This document shows positions 25,272 through 34,519 of a stretch of 64,000 nucleotides of DNA, in pieces (position 1 is the stretch's first letter; each line of letters opens with the position of its first letter). The translations under genes were made by a program, and so were the position numbers. This DNA comes from Amphibacillus xylanus NBRC 15112 (GTDB taxonomy: Bacteria > Bacillota > Bacilli > Bacillales > Amphibacillaceae): the NCBI RefSeq assembly GCF_000307165.1, contig NC_018704.1, forward strand, positions 1,798,001 through 1,862,000, written 5' to 3'. The notes under the pieces are model-generated. The model worked only from the letters and a program-made list of their open reading frames with translations. It had not been told where the DNA came from and made no database searches.

Positions 25272-25380
25272 GGCAGGCGGCGACTCCAGCGGGAACAATC
25301 GTGTCCGAAGATCCAGTGATAAAAGCTTGGAAAGCTTTTATCAATTAGCTGAGGCCGATCCCGCGGAAAGCGTCCGCCTA
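25272..25380. repeat. Uninterrupted REP-like repeat
   Basis: A palindromic unit with outer arms related to aggcggcgactccagcggga and tcccgcggaaagcgtccgcc, and a perfect inner stem TGATAAAAGCTT/AAGCTTTTATCA. It shares GACTCC-GCGGGAA, GAAGATCCA, AGCTGA and CCCGCGGAAAGCG with the repeats split by IS110 at 12565 and 18374. It therefore shows the empty target site. Confidence 0.75.
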
Positions 25381-25443
25381 GAGTGGAAATCACCGCGTCA
25401 CCTGTAACCCAATTGTTCGTGTTTTATAGCCAATTAAGTCATT

Positions 25444-25602
25444 ATGAAATTCATTCAAGTCATAAAAATTGATCAACCAAAGTTATTTCCAATGCTAGCA
25501 GAATTAAAAGAGCGCGCAAGTTTTATTACACGCTCAAATGAAGAGGATGCGGTTTTATTAATAATTCAACAACTATTAGCTTTACAGCTAGAGCAAGCTT
25601 AA
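25444..25602 (+). CDS. Small ORF, 52 codons, doubtful
   Basis: MKFIQVIKIDQPKLFPM... ends with a leucine/glutamine-rich helix. There is no clear ribosome binding site, but the composition looks protein-like (amphipathic helix, acidic NEED). It could be a gene remnant. I do not recognise it. It lies in a 780-base gap (24995-25774) that otherwise holds only the REP-like repeat. Confidence 0.25.
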   Translation: MKFIQVIKIDQPKLFPMLAELKERASFITRSNEEDAVLLIIQQLLALQLEQA

Positions 25603-25774
25603 CTGACATAATTCTATCTATTTCATAGCGTGCGTATTTCAGAAAAGCTAAATAGCCATCATTATGCTCGCATCTCGACAAACCGAAATAACTTACTGCA
25701 TATTTTTTCGAAACTAATCAATAATAAAACTATATTTTATGCGGTTGATAACTCTATAAAGGAGCGATAAGTTA

Positions 25775-26494
25775 ATGGCTAAAGATAGAGATAAGAAATT
25801 TTATCAAAGATGGTGGTTTTGGTTAATCATCATTGTCGTTTTATTTGCATTATTTTCGAATGATGATGAAGAGGATCCAACGACAACTGATGATCAACCT
25901 CAAGTAACTGATGAAACGAATGTTGATGAGCCTGATGTAACTGAAGATCCAGCTGATGATACAGACATTGATGAAGTTGAAGAGGATCCGACTGATCAGG
26001 AAGATGAATTTGAAGCAATTAAGTCTGGAACATATAAAGTTGGCAGCGATATCCCTGCAGGTGAATATTTAGTCTTTGCTGATGGGATGAGTTATATCGA
26101 AAGTGCCTCAGATAGTACTGGGGAATTAGATAGTATAATTTTTAATGATAACTTAATGAATGATGCGCATACGTACGTTACATTAAATGATGGTGAGTAT
26201 TTCAAATTACAAAGTGGCAAAATGTACCCTGTAGATCAAGCCCCATCTGTCATACCTGATGACGGTATTTATCGTGATGGAATGTATAAGGTTGGTGTCG
26301 ATATAGAGCCTGGTGAATATCAAGTTTTATTAAATGAAGATGCACCATTAGGTATGGGGTATTTAGAAGTTAGCTCTAGTAGTTCACATCGCTTAGAAGA
26401 TATAGTCACAAATGATAATATTGAGAGTAACACGTACATTACTGTCTCAGAAGGACAATATTTAACACTGTCAAATCTAAGAATCGAAAAATAA
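25775..26494 (+). CDS. Membrane-anchored surface protein with two beta repeats
   Basis: 239 residues: one N-terminal membrane segment (WWFWLIIIVVLFALF, about residues 13-28), then an extremely acidic, threonine-rich linker (about 30-80). Two copies of a domain follow, with the shared core GTYKVGSDIPAGEYLV / GMYKVGVDIEPGEYQVLL (about 84-155 and 165-239). The repeats should face outside the cell. No known enzymatic motif. Such acidic linkers are common in salt-adapted bacteria. Function unknown; a strong terminator follows. Confidence 0.75.
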   Translation: MAKDRDKKFYQRWWFWLIIIVVLFALFSNDDEEDPTTTDDQPQVTDETNVDEPDVTEDPADDTDIDEVEEDPTDQEDEFEAIKSGTYKVGSDIPAGEYLVFADGMSYIESASDSTGELDSIIFNDNLMNDAHTYVTLNDGEYFKLQSGKMYPVDQAPSVIPDDGIYRDGMYKVGVDIEPGEYQVLLNEDAPLGMGYLEVSSSSSHRLEDIVTNDNIESNTYITVSEGQYLTLSNLRIEK

Positions 26495-26498
26495 ATTT

Positions 26499-26528
26499 AA
26501 CAGGCGCGAAAATTTGCGCCTGTTTTTT
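26499..26528 (+). terminator. Terminator after the surface-protein gene
   Basis: AACAGGCGC pairs with GCGCCTGTT (26499-26507, 26516-26524), followed by TTTTTT. Confidence 0.9.
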
Positions 26529-26589
26529 CGTATAAGTATATCATGATAAATTAGTCCACACTCGTGACCAAAATCCATTGATATACCTG

Positions 26590-28314
26590 TTATTTCATTT
26601 GAATTTTATGAAGCTTTGCAAAAATACCATCCTGCTCAATTAATTCATCATGACTACCCTCTTCAGCAATTCCATCTTTTGTGACAACCATAATTCGATC
26701 TGCATTCTTAATCGTTGCAAGTCTGTGAGCAATAACAATAGTTGTTCTGTTTTTCGCCAGGTCATTTAGTGCTTTTTGAATAATCATTTCTGTTTCTGTA
26801 TCCAATGCAGATGTAGCTTCATCTAATATTAATATCGGAGGATTTTTCAAAAACATTCTCGCAATCGCAATGCGCTGCTTCTGTCCACCTGATAGTTTAA
26901 AACCACGCTCTCCAACTTGTGTATCATAACCATCTGGTAACTCATTAATAAAATCTTCCATATGGGCTTGTCTAGCTGCTTCTATGATTTCTTCATCAGT
27001 AGCATCTAGCTTTCCATAAGCAATATTTTCTTTTAAAGTTCCGGTAAATAAGAAAACATCCTGTTGGACTGTACCGATTTGATGTCTTAATGACGTTTTA
27101 GTATAGTCACGAATATCAACACCATCAATCGAAATACTTCCTCGATCGACATCATAAAATCTAGGAATTAGTGCTGATATCGTTGTTTTTCCAGCACCAG
27201 AAGGTCCAACAAGTGCGATCGTTTCTCCTGCCTTCACATTAAAACTCACATTTTTTAAGATTGGAGCTTGCGTTTTCTCATAACCAAATGTTACATCGTC
27301 AAAAACGATATCCCCTTTTAGGTTCGTTGCTTCCATCGCACCCGGACGGTCTTCAACCTCTGGCTCAACGTCAATCAATTCAGTAAAACGTCTGAAACCC
27401 GCCATTCCCTTTGGATAAAGTTCAAGTAATGCACTTATCTTTTGAATCGGGTTAAACAATACATTCATATATAAAACAAATGCAACGAGTTCTCCATAAG
27501 ACAATTGATCATTAAAGCTTAGCCATGCCCCTACCACAAGTACAAAAAGAATTGCAAAGCGCATGACTAAATAAATGTTCGAATGTACAATAGCCATCAC
27601 ACGATAAGCCATTAGTTTAGCTGATCTAAATAGGTTATTGTTTTCTGCAAATTGATCCATTTCATGTTGTTCATTAGTAAAAGATTGTACGACTCTAACC
27701 CCTGAAACAGCATCTTCAACTTGAGCATTAACGTCAGCAATATGATCATACATCTTTCGCCAAGTCTGACTCATCTTCACATTACTATAACTCATTAATA
27801 CAATTAAAATAGGGATAATAAACATGATGATCACTGTGAGTCGCGTATTAATTGTAAACATAATCGAGAATGTACCAATAAACGTCATCACAGCAATAAA
27901 GAAGTCCTCTGGTCCATGGTGAGCAAGCTCTCCAATATCGAATAAGTCATTAGTGATTCGACTCATAATATGACCCGTTTTCGTATTGTCAAAGAAGCGA
28001 AAAGATTGTTTTTGAACATGATTAAACAATTCTTCACGCATGTCAGATTCAATATTCAAACCCAATTTATGACCATAGTAGGTTACAACGTATTGTAAAA
28101 ATGTACTTAATAAATAAGCGATAAATAATAAAATACTTATTTTTACTACTTGATTCCAATTTCCACTCGGTAATAGTTCATCAATAAACCACTGAACTGC
28201 AACAGGGAAAAACAACTCCAATAATGCTACGATAACTGCAGATGCAAAATCAACAATAAATAAGCGCTTATGCGGCTTATAGTAAGAAAAAAAACGACGA
28301 ATCAAAATCTCCAC
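26590..28314 (-). CDS. ABC exporter (fused membrane and ATPase domains)
   Basis: 574 residues: six membrane segments (to about 310), then an ATPase with GPSGAGKTT, KLSGGQKQR and LILDEATSALD all intact. It therefore works as a homodimer, unlike the degenerate BmrC/BmrD pair. This architecture exports lipids, drugs or peptides; the substrate cannot be inferred. GTG 28314 follows AAGGA very closely; a TTG nine bases later is an alternative start. A MATE pump lies upstream on the same strand, 60 bases away, so the two may form an efflux operon. Confidence 0.9.
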   Translation of the reverse strand: MEILIRRFFSYYKPHKRLFIVDFASAVIVALLELFFPVAVQWFIDELLPSGNWNQVVKISILLFIAYLLSTFLQYVVTYYGHKLGLNIESDMREELFNHVQKQSFRFFDNTKTGHIMSRITNDLFDIGELAHHGPEDFFIAVMTFIGTFSIMFTINTRLTVIIMFIIPILIVLMSYSNVKMSQTWRKMYDHIADVNAQVEDAVSGVRVVQSFTNEQHEMDQFAENNNLFRSAKLMAYRVMAIVHSNIYLVMRFAILFVLVVGAWLSFNDQLSYGELVAFVLYMNVLFNPIQKISALLELYPKGMAGFRRFTELIDVEPEVEDRPGAMEATNLKGDIVFDDVTFGYEKTQAPILKNVSFNVKAGETIALVGPSGAGKTTISALIPRFYDVDRGSISIDGVDIRDYTKTSLRHQIGTVQQDVFLFTGTLKENIAYGKLDATDEEIIEAARQAHMEDFINELPDGYDTQVGERGFKLSGGQKQRIAIARMFLKNPPILILDEATSALDTETEMIIQKALNDLAKNRTTIVIAHRLATIKNADRIMVVTKDGIAEEGSHDELIEQDGIFAKLHKIQMK

Positions 28315-28374
28315 TTCCTTCTAATATGAAAAATTATTTTAGCTGAGCAAATTTAAAAACAACGATATAGAATA

Positions 28375-29715
28375 TTATTTTTCCCTAATGAGATCTTTAT
28401 GTCGCCATTTACCAAATTGATAATAGAGAAAAGCAACGATACTACTAACTAAAAAGCTTAGCCCCATGCCAAGGCCAATACCATTCTCACCAAAACGCTG
28501 AGCAAATATAGATGTTAAGGGAAAACGTAAGATCCAAAATGAAATAAAATTAAGGACTAATACTTGAAACATCGCGCCTGAGGCTCTTACTGTTCCATTC
28601 AGGATAAAATTAATCCCTAAAAACGGATAGAAAAAAGCAATGATCTTTAAATACTTCGTCCCAAAGTCAACTGCCTGTGCTTCCTGGAGAAATAACTTAA
28701 TTCCATAGTCAGCAAACAGAAAAATCAAAACAGCAAAACCCAACATAAAGATAACATTATAAATAAAGCCATATAACGTAATTTTGTGAACCCTTTTCCA
28801 ATTACCAGCTCCAATATTTTGTCCAGCCATACTATTAACTGATGTGCCCAGAGCTTGAGCTGGTAGCATAATTATACTATCTAATCGTTTTGCAGCTCCA
28901 TAACCAGCAACAACCGGTGAGCCAAACGAGGTAACCACTCCCATAATCGCCATACTACCTGCCGAAATCACACTCATTTGAAGTCCAGCAGGAACCCCTA
29001 ATTTTAAGATTGTAAAAATCTCATTCTTAGCTGGTAAGTGTGGCTTTACTAATGGTACAAGCTTATGTCTATATGTATAAATCGCACCTATCAGAAATGC
29101 CAGCGCTTGAGAAAAGACTGTCGCAATTGCCGCGCCTTTAATTCCCCAACCAAATCCTGCAATAAAGATTGGATCGATAATCGCATTACAAATAACAGCA
29201 ATCAGAACAAAATATAATGGCGTCTTGGAATCTCCAATTGAACGAAATACCGTCCCTATAAAATTATATCCATAGATAAATAAAATTCCTAGAAAACTTA
29301 TTTTCAAATAAGCATCCGCCATGTCTAGCATGTCGGCTGGTGTACCCATTAATCGTAATATAGGCTCCGAGAATAGAAAGCCAAAGATACCAAATACCAG
29401 TGATAGCACTGTTAAGATGACGATAAATGCATTTAAATATCGCTTTAATCCCGCTTCACTACCACGACCTTTTTGTTGTGATAAAATTGTTAATGCTGCA
29501 TTATTTAAACCAATCACAAACGCTAACACTGTTGTTAAGACTGTACCAGCTAAGGAAACTGCCCCTAATCCTTCTTCACCAATTAAATTACCTACCCATA
29601 AACTATCGATAAATTGATATGAGATTTGAAGTAAATTAGTTAAAATAATTGGCCCAGAAAATACAAAAAGTTGCTTGAATATATTCCCTTGTGTAAAATC
29701 ATAACTTTTCACCAA
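28375..29715 (-). CDS. MATE-family efflux transporter
   Basis: 446 residues with about twelve membrane segments and MATE motifs (GPIILTNLLQISYQFIDSLWVG, reading in shorter blocks, and GAAIATVFSQ, SMAGQNIGAGN). It exports drugs or metabolites by ion exchange. The start is TTG 29715 or GTG 29712, behind AGGAG. An out-of-frame ATG with a 6-codon reading frame lies between the ribosome site and the start and might lower expression. Confidence 0.9.
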   Translation of the reverse strand: MVKSYDFTQGNIFKQLFVFSGPIILTNLLQISYQFIDSLWVGNLIGEEGLGAVSLAGTVLTTVLAFVIGLNNAALTILSQQKGRGSEAGLKRYLNAFIVILTVLSLVFGIFGFLFSEPILRLMGTPADMLDMADAYLKISFLGILFIYGYNFIGTVFRSIGDSKTPLYFVLIAVICNAIIDPIFIAGFGWGIKGAAIATVFSQALAFLIGAIYTYRHKLVPLVKPHLPAKNEIFTILKLGVPAGLQMSVISAGSMAIMGVVTSFGSPVVAGYGAAKRLDSIIMLPAQALGTSVNSMAGQNIGAGNWKRVHKITLYGFIYNVIFMLGFAVLIFLFADYGIKLFLQEAQAVDFGTKYLKIIAFFYPFLGINFILNGTVRASGAMFQVLVLNFISFWILRFPLTSIFAQRFGENGIGLGMGLSFLVSSIVAFLYYQFGKWRHKDLIREK

Positions 29716-30003
29716 TCATAATCGCTCCTTTAAAAACAGCCTAATTAAAATCATACCATACAATTTCAATTAGGTATAAAAAACTGATACGACTAAATAA
29801 TAATCTAGATAACTTTTTTGTCTTGAACTACTCTCTCTTTACAAGACTGAAACTGAACTGTCTCATTAAATAATTAAATAGAGGTTATGGTACGACTAAA
29901 ATAACTCAGGATAAAAACTCCGTGTCTGGAAATACTTTAATGTATAGTTCCGTTAAATATAATCTTTACTTAAAAGTCATGAATAAAAGAGTGATCAACT
30001 ATC

Positions 30004-31533
30004 ATGTGGAAAAGAACACTACCAGTAAAAGAATCATTATCAGCTTCATTAGAACAAAACAAACAAACGATTCTTGAAAAGCTAGGAAATAGTCAAGATA
30101 TTGTAATAAGAGAGTTTAAGCTCGGTGCAAACCCTAAGATATCTGTCGCAGTATTTTATACAGATGGATTAACAGACACAGTAGCACTCCAAATGTTAAT
30201 TGATGAACTGTTAGGCGCAAAGTTTAACAATATTAAAGAAAATCAGTTTCAAAATAAAAATTCGTTATTGGATCAGTTAAAAAATCTAGTATTGAACGCA
30301 ACTGACGTAAAAGAAATCAGTGATCTTGATGCGATATTAGTTAGTTTACTTTCAGGGAGTGTCATATTCCTCGTCGACGGCCAAACAGAAGGATTTGAAA
30401 TCGGTCTAAGAAAGTGGAATCAAAGAAGTATTACAGAATCCACGAATGATAGTGTCTTACGAGGACCTAAAGAATCATTTACAGAGAACCTCCGTTCCAA
30501 CACTGCTTTAATTAGGCGGAAAATAAAATCACCAAATTTATGGATGGAGAGTCGTGTGATTGGCACAGTAACTCAAACAGATGTGGCGATTATGTATCTA
30601 GAAGGGACAGTCGATCAAGCTTTACTAACAGAAGTAAAAAGTCGCTTAGATCGAATAGCTATTGATGGCATTTTAGAAAGTGGCTATATTGAAGAATTGA
30701 TTCAGGATGAAGCGTTAACACCATTCCCAACGCTCTATAATTCGGAACGTCCAGATGTAGTAGCAAGTGCTATTTTAGAAGGACGTGTTGCCATATTAGT
30801 AGATGGGACTCCGTTCGTCTTATTAGCACCAGCATTATTTGTCCAATTCTTTCAAGCTGCTGAGGATTATTATGCAAGAGCCGGCATAAGCTCTGCGTTA
30901 CGTGTACTTCGATATATGTGTTTTTTAATTGCCTTTTTGGCTCCATCATTATTTATTGCAATCACAACATTTCATCAAGAAATGATTCCAACTGATTTAC
31001 TTTTTAGTTTGCTTGCACAAAGAGAACAGATCCCTTTCCCAGCGGTTTTTGAGGCACTGTTAATGGAAGTTGCTTTTGAAATTTTGCGAGAAGCAAGCTT
31101 GAGAATGCCCAAAGTGATTGGTTCTGCAATTTCAATCGTTGGTACATTAGTGATTGGTCAAGCTGCCGTTGAAGCAGGACTTGTATCAGCAGCTTTAATT
31201 ATTGTCGTTTCAACAACTGCAATCGCATCATTTGTTTTCCCATCTAATGACTTATCTATTGCTACTCGAATGCTTCGATTCCCGTTAATGCTATTAGCCG
31301 GAAGCTTCGGGTTATTCGGGGTCATGATCGGGGTTATCTCATTAGTCTTACATTTATGTAATCTTCACTCATTTGGTGTACCATATATGAGCTCAATTGC
31401 ACCTTATATTAATGATGAACAAAAAGACACACTCATTCGACTCCCCTTTTGGTTCATGCGAACAAGACCAAAAGAATTAAAGCGTAAGAATTTAATTAGA
31501 AATCAAACACCAAAGCCTCGACCACCGAAATGA
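30004..31533 (+). CDS. Spore germinant receptor subunit A (GerA/GerKA family)
   Basis: 509 residues. A large N-terminal soluble part (about 1-290) and four to five membrane segments (about 300-470) match GerA-type A subunits. The motif SALRVLRYMCFLIAFLAPSLF and a basic proline-rich tail are typical. In the spore inner membrane it forms, with subunits B and C, the receptor that starts germination in response to small nutrients. First gene of an A-C-D-B operon. The ribosome site GAGTGAT is weak, typical of low-level forespore genes. Confidence 0.92.
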   Translation: MWKRTLPVKESLSASLEQNKQTILEKLGNSQDIVIREFKLGANPKISVAVFYTDGLTDTVALQMLIDELLGAKFNNIKENQFQNKNSLLDQLKNLVLNATDVKEISDLDAILVSLLSGSVIFLVDGQTEGFEIGLRKWNQRSITESTNDSVLRGPKESFTENLRSNTALIRRKIKSPNLWMESRVIGTVTQTDVAIMYLEGTVDQALLTEVKSRLDRIAIDGILESGYIEELIQDEALTPFPTLYNSERPDVVASAILEGRVAILVDGTPFVLLAPALFVQFFQAAEDYYARAGISSALRVLRYMCFLIAFLAPSLFIAITTFHQEMIPTDLLFSLLAQREQIPFPAVFEALLMEVAFEILREASLRMPKVIGSAISIVGTLVIGQAAVEAGLVSAALIIVVSTTAIASFVFPSNDLSIATRMLRFPLMLLAGSFGLFGVMIGVISLVLHLCNLHSFGVPYMSSIAPYINDEQKDTLIRLPFWFMRTRPKELKRKNLIRNQTPKPRPPK

Positions 31534-31632
31534 TAAGCAATTTAGGTTTGAGATACTTAAACTAGTGATGATTGATGCTAACAAAAATATGAGAAACCAC
31601 ACAATTGAACTAGAAGGAAGGATTCGTTTATT

Positions 31633-32829
31633 ATGAAACTACACTTTCGGCTACTATTAATCATATGTATTTTGATTCTTTCTGGATGCTGGGATAAAAA
31701 AGAATTAAATGAATTAGCAGTAGCTACTGGCGTTGCTATCGATAAAGCTGAGGATGGTTATCGAGTTAGTGTACAAACCGTCAATTCAAGTGAAGTAACC
31801 TCACAGTTAGGTACGAGCGGTGTGATTCCTGTCAATGTTCGGAGTGAGTTTGGGGTAACGATGTATGATGCGACGAGAAAATTAAGCCTTACAAACTCAA
31901 AGAGGCCCTATGGCTCTCACTTACAAGCGCTTATCATTAGTCAGGAGGTCGCTAAAGAAGGGATCGCTGCAGTTATCGACTATTTTTCACGTGATAATGA
32001 CTTTCGTTCTGATTTCTTGATTATATTAACTAGGGATACAGAAGCTAAAGATATATTAAAAATGCAAACCGTAACTGAAAAAATCCCAATGAAAGCGATC
32101 CTTTCTATGTTAGAGATATCAGCAGATATTACCGGTAGTACTCATATTATGGATATGAGGGACTTTTTAAATATAATCGCATTACCTGGGCGAAGTCCTA
32201 TTATCCCTGTTATTGATGTTGTGGGTGATCTAGAAGTTGGGCCGACGAAAGCTAACACTGAAAGCACAGAACCACCTGCTACTTATATTTACAACGGTGC
32301 AGGGATCCTACAAGAGGATAAGCTTATTGGTTATATTGATTCAGAGGTTATAAAATCGGTGAATTATTTGACAGACAATATTACTCACACCATTGAAAAC
32401 TATACTTGTTCCGACAGCGGAAAGATATCTTTAGAAATTCTCCAATCCAAAACTAAACGTAAAGCTAAGCTAAATGAAGAAGGCAAACCATTCATTGATG
32501 TTAATATTCGTTCAATCGCAAATATTGGTGAATCCAATTGTTCATTAGATTTATTAGATCCCAATTCAATTAACGAACTAGAAAAAAATTTTGCAGAACA
32601 ACTTAAAACAGATCTTCAAACATCTATTAAAATGATTCAATCGGAATATCAGTTAGACATCTTTGGCTTTGGTGAAGATATCTATCGTTATCATCCTAAA
32701 GTTTGGGCAGAGCTTAAAGACGATTGGCAAGAGCATTTTGCGAATTTAGAGGTCAATATTGATGTGGGTGTGAACATTACACAATTAGGCTCTACAAAAA
32801 ATTCAATTCAACAGTACATTCAGGAGTAA
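31633..32829 (+). CDS. Spore germinant receptor subunit C lipoprotein
   Basis: 398 residues, Ger(x)C family. A signal peptide ends in the lipobox LSGC with C19 as the likely lipidated residue. The mature protein starts WDKKELNELAVATGVAIDK, the family signature. It is anchored on the outer face of the spore inner membrane in the receptor complex. GGAAGG precedes the ATG. It ends three bases before the next gene. Confidence 0.93.
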   Translation: MKLHFRLLLIICILILSGCWDKKELNELAVATGVAIDKAEDGYRVSVQTVNSSEVTSQLGTSGVIPVNVRSEFGVTMYDATRKLSLTNSKRPYGSHLQALIISQEVAKEGIAAVIDYFSRDNDFRSDFLIILTRDTEAKDILKMQTVTEKIPMKAILSMLEISADITGSTHIMDMRDFLNIIALPGRSPIIPVIDVVGDLEVGPTKANTESTEPPATYIYNGAGILQEDKLIGYIDSEVIKSVNYLTDNITHTIENYTCSDSGKISLEILQSKTKRKAKLNEEGKPFIDVNIRSIANIGESNCSLDLLDPNSINELEKNFAEQLKTDLQTSIKMIQSEYQLDIFGFGEDIYRYHPKVWAELKDDWQEHFANLEVNIDVGVNITQLGSTKNSIQQYIQE

Positions 32830-32832
32830 GTT

Positions 32833-33066
32833 ATGTTGAAAATAATAATCATTTTATTTGTCGCTGCTATGATCATTTTCATAGAATATCCAACAATCAA
32901 ACAAAAAAATATCAAAAGTGATAAAGTAAGCTTTTTTATGTTCCTAATCATTGGTATTGGGATAAATTTGATTGCTAATATAAACATTAAAGTTCCAAGT
33001 TTAATTAAATGGCTTAAGATAGTCTATCAGCCAATAAGCCAACTTGTCGCAAGTTGGCTTAGTTAA
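32833..33066 (+). CDS. Small two-helix membrane protein, germinant receptor D subunit
   Basis: 77 residues with two hydrophobic segments (about 3-18 and 34-52), starting three bases after gerC. Some Bacillus receptor operons carry a D gene of this size and topology that modulates germination. Position and topology fit that role; sequence conservation in this group is low, so assignment is by context. Its 3' end contains a perfect hairpin (33035-33061). Confidence 0.7.
   Translation: MLKIIIILFVAAMIIFIEYPTIKQKNIKSDKVSFFMFLIIGIGINLIANINIKVPSLIKWLKIVYQPISQLVASWLS
33035..33061 (+). other. Hairpin between receptor D and B genes
   Basis: TAAGCCAACTT and AAGTTGGCTTA form an 11-bp perfect stem with a 5-base loop and no T-tract, right before the AAGGAGA of gerB. 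It may stabilise mRNA or set subunit ratios. Confidence 0.55.
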
Positions 33067-33082
33067 GGAGATCTTACTTAAA

Positions 33083-34204
33083 ATGAGTACAAAAGAAATG
33101 ATTAATTCCTATCAACTTACCATTATGGTTGCGCTCATAACAGTTGGTGATGCCATATTAGTCTTACCAGCATCAGTAGCAATTGTCGCTAAACAGGATG
33201 CTTGGATCTCGATGTTATTAAGTTTACTTTTTGGTTCACTCGTAGTACTTTTGTTTGTAAAAGTAAGTAAACTTCAGTCGAATCTATCCTTTGTACAGGT
33301 AATTCTAAAAATTCTCGGTAAGCCAATTGGCTCAATTGTCGTAATGTTTTTTTTACTTTATTTACTATTCTCAGTCTCCATCCTTTTACGTGAATTAGGC
33401 GATTTTATTACGACACAAATTTTGCTTGAAACGCCCATAAAGGTCATTAATTTATTGTTTATTACTGTTATTATCTTTGGCGTTCGATCTGGATTAGCAA
33501 CACTTGCACGTGTGAGTGAAGTTTTCTATCCTGTCGTTTTCTTATTTTTGGTGACATTGTTTACCCTAGTATTACCTAGTATTCAAATCGAGTGGATTCG
33601 GCCATTACTCGGACATGGATTTAAACCAGTAATCAATGGAACGATTATCGCAACGTCATTTCCATTCATGGAGTTAATCGTTATCTTAATGTTTATACCG
33701 AATATACTGAAAAAAAATAAATTCAGAAAAAACTTTTTAACAGGTGCATTATTTGGAGGTACTGCATTATTTATTAATGTTTTACTATGTACTATCGTTT
33801 TAGGCGTACCAACAACGATCCGTAACGTATACCCTACCTTCATCTTAGCACGGTCAATTTCTGTCGGGCACTACATTCAGAGGATCGAAGGATTAATTGC
33901 AATTTTTTGGATGATTACTGTTTTTATTAAAATTACGCTGTACTCTTATGCATTTCACATTGGTGTGAAGCAACTATTTAACTTGAAAAATTATCGCCAG
34001 TTAACTTATCCATTTGGCTTTATTTTATTTGGAACGTCAATACTCGTTGCTTCAAATTATACTGAATACAGCGAAATAATTTCCAAATATTGGTCGTATT
34101 ATGATATGACAGTCGCTATATTCATCCCATTCCTATTGATCATCGTATCAATGTTTAGAAAAAAAACGAACCCACAAAAAAATAAACAGCAAAAAAAAGC
34201 TTAA
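33083..34204 (+). CDS. Spore germinant receptor subunit B (GerB, APC-type transporter fold)
   Basis: 373 residues with about ten membrane segments and the GerB/Spore_permease signature (SYQLTIMVALITVGDAILVLP). B subunits are thought to bind or conduct the germinant in the spore inner membrane. ATG 33083 follows AAGGAGA; the TTG at 33044 lies inside the D gene hairpin and is rejected. Last gene of the receptor operon, followed by a bidirectional terminator. Confidence 0.92.
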   Translation: MSTKEMINSYQLTIMVALITVGDAILVLPASVAIVAKQDAWISMLLSLLFGSLVVLLFVKVSKLQSNLSFVQVILKILGKPIGSIVVMFFLLYLLFSVSILLRELGDFITTQILLETPIKVINLLFITVIIFGVRSGLATLARVSEVFYPVVFLFLVTLFTLVLPSIQIEWIRPLLGHGFKPVINGTIIATSFPFMELIVILMFIPNILKKNKFRKNFLTGALFGGTALFINVLLCTIVLGVPTTIRNVYPTFILARSISVGHYIQRIEGLIAIFWMITVFIKITLYSYAFHIGVKQLFNLKNYRQLTYPFGFILFGTSILVASNYTEYSEIISKYWSYYDMTVAIFIPFLLIIVSMFRKKTNPQKNKQQKKA

Positions 34205-34228
34205 CCCATATTGGGTCAAGCTTTTTTA
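34191..34228. terminator. Bidirectional terminator (gerB / tRNA-Val)
   Basis: GCTTAACCCA (34199-34208) and TGGGTCAAGC (34212-34221), flanked by an A-run on the left and a T-run on the right, so it works for both converging transcripts. Confidence 0.8.
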
Positions 34229-34231
34229 CTA

Positions 34232-34303
34232 TGGGCTGTACTGGGATCGAACCAGTGACCTCTTCGATGTCAACGAAGCGTTCTCCCGCTGAACTAACAG
34301 CCC
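34232..34303 (-). tRNA. tRNA-Val (anticodon GAC)
   Basis: The minus strand gives a complete cloverleaf: acceptor GGGCTGT/ACAGCCC with discriminator A, D arm with AGTTCAGCGGGAGAAC, anticodon stem CTTCG/CGAAG with loop TTGACAT (anticodon GAC), and T arm CTGG-TTCGATC-CCAG. CCA is not encoded, so it must be added after transcription. It is a lone tRNA gene. Confidence 0.93.
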
Positions 34304-34519
34304 GTAATATGGGATAGGTTATTAAGGTTAATTTATACGCTTAAGTCCTATTTAATTTATAGCGTGTTTATAATATAATCGAAATAGACTTTTTCGTCAA
34401 GTCTTGATAAATTTTCAGATAATTTGATCTGATTAACACCTTTTAGCTTTTTTTGATATGATAAGAATACACACATAAAACAATGTCTAATAATCCGTTT
34501 TAGAAAATGAGGAATATAA

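Noticed and set aside
33035-33061. Terminator inside the ger operon
   Set aside because: The stem has no T-tract and is followed directly by the gerB ribosome site.
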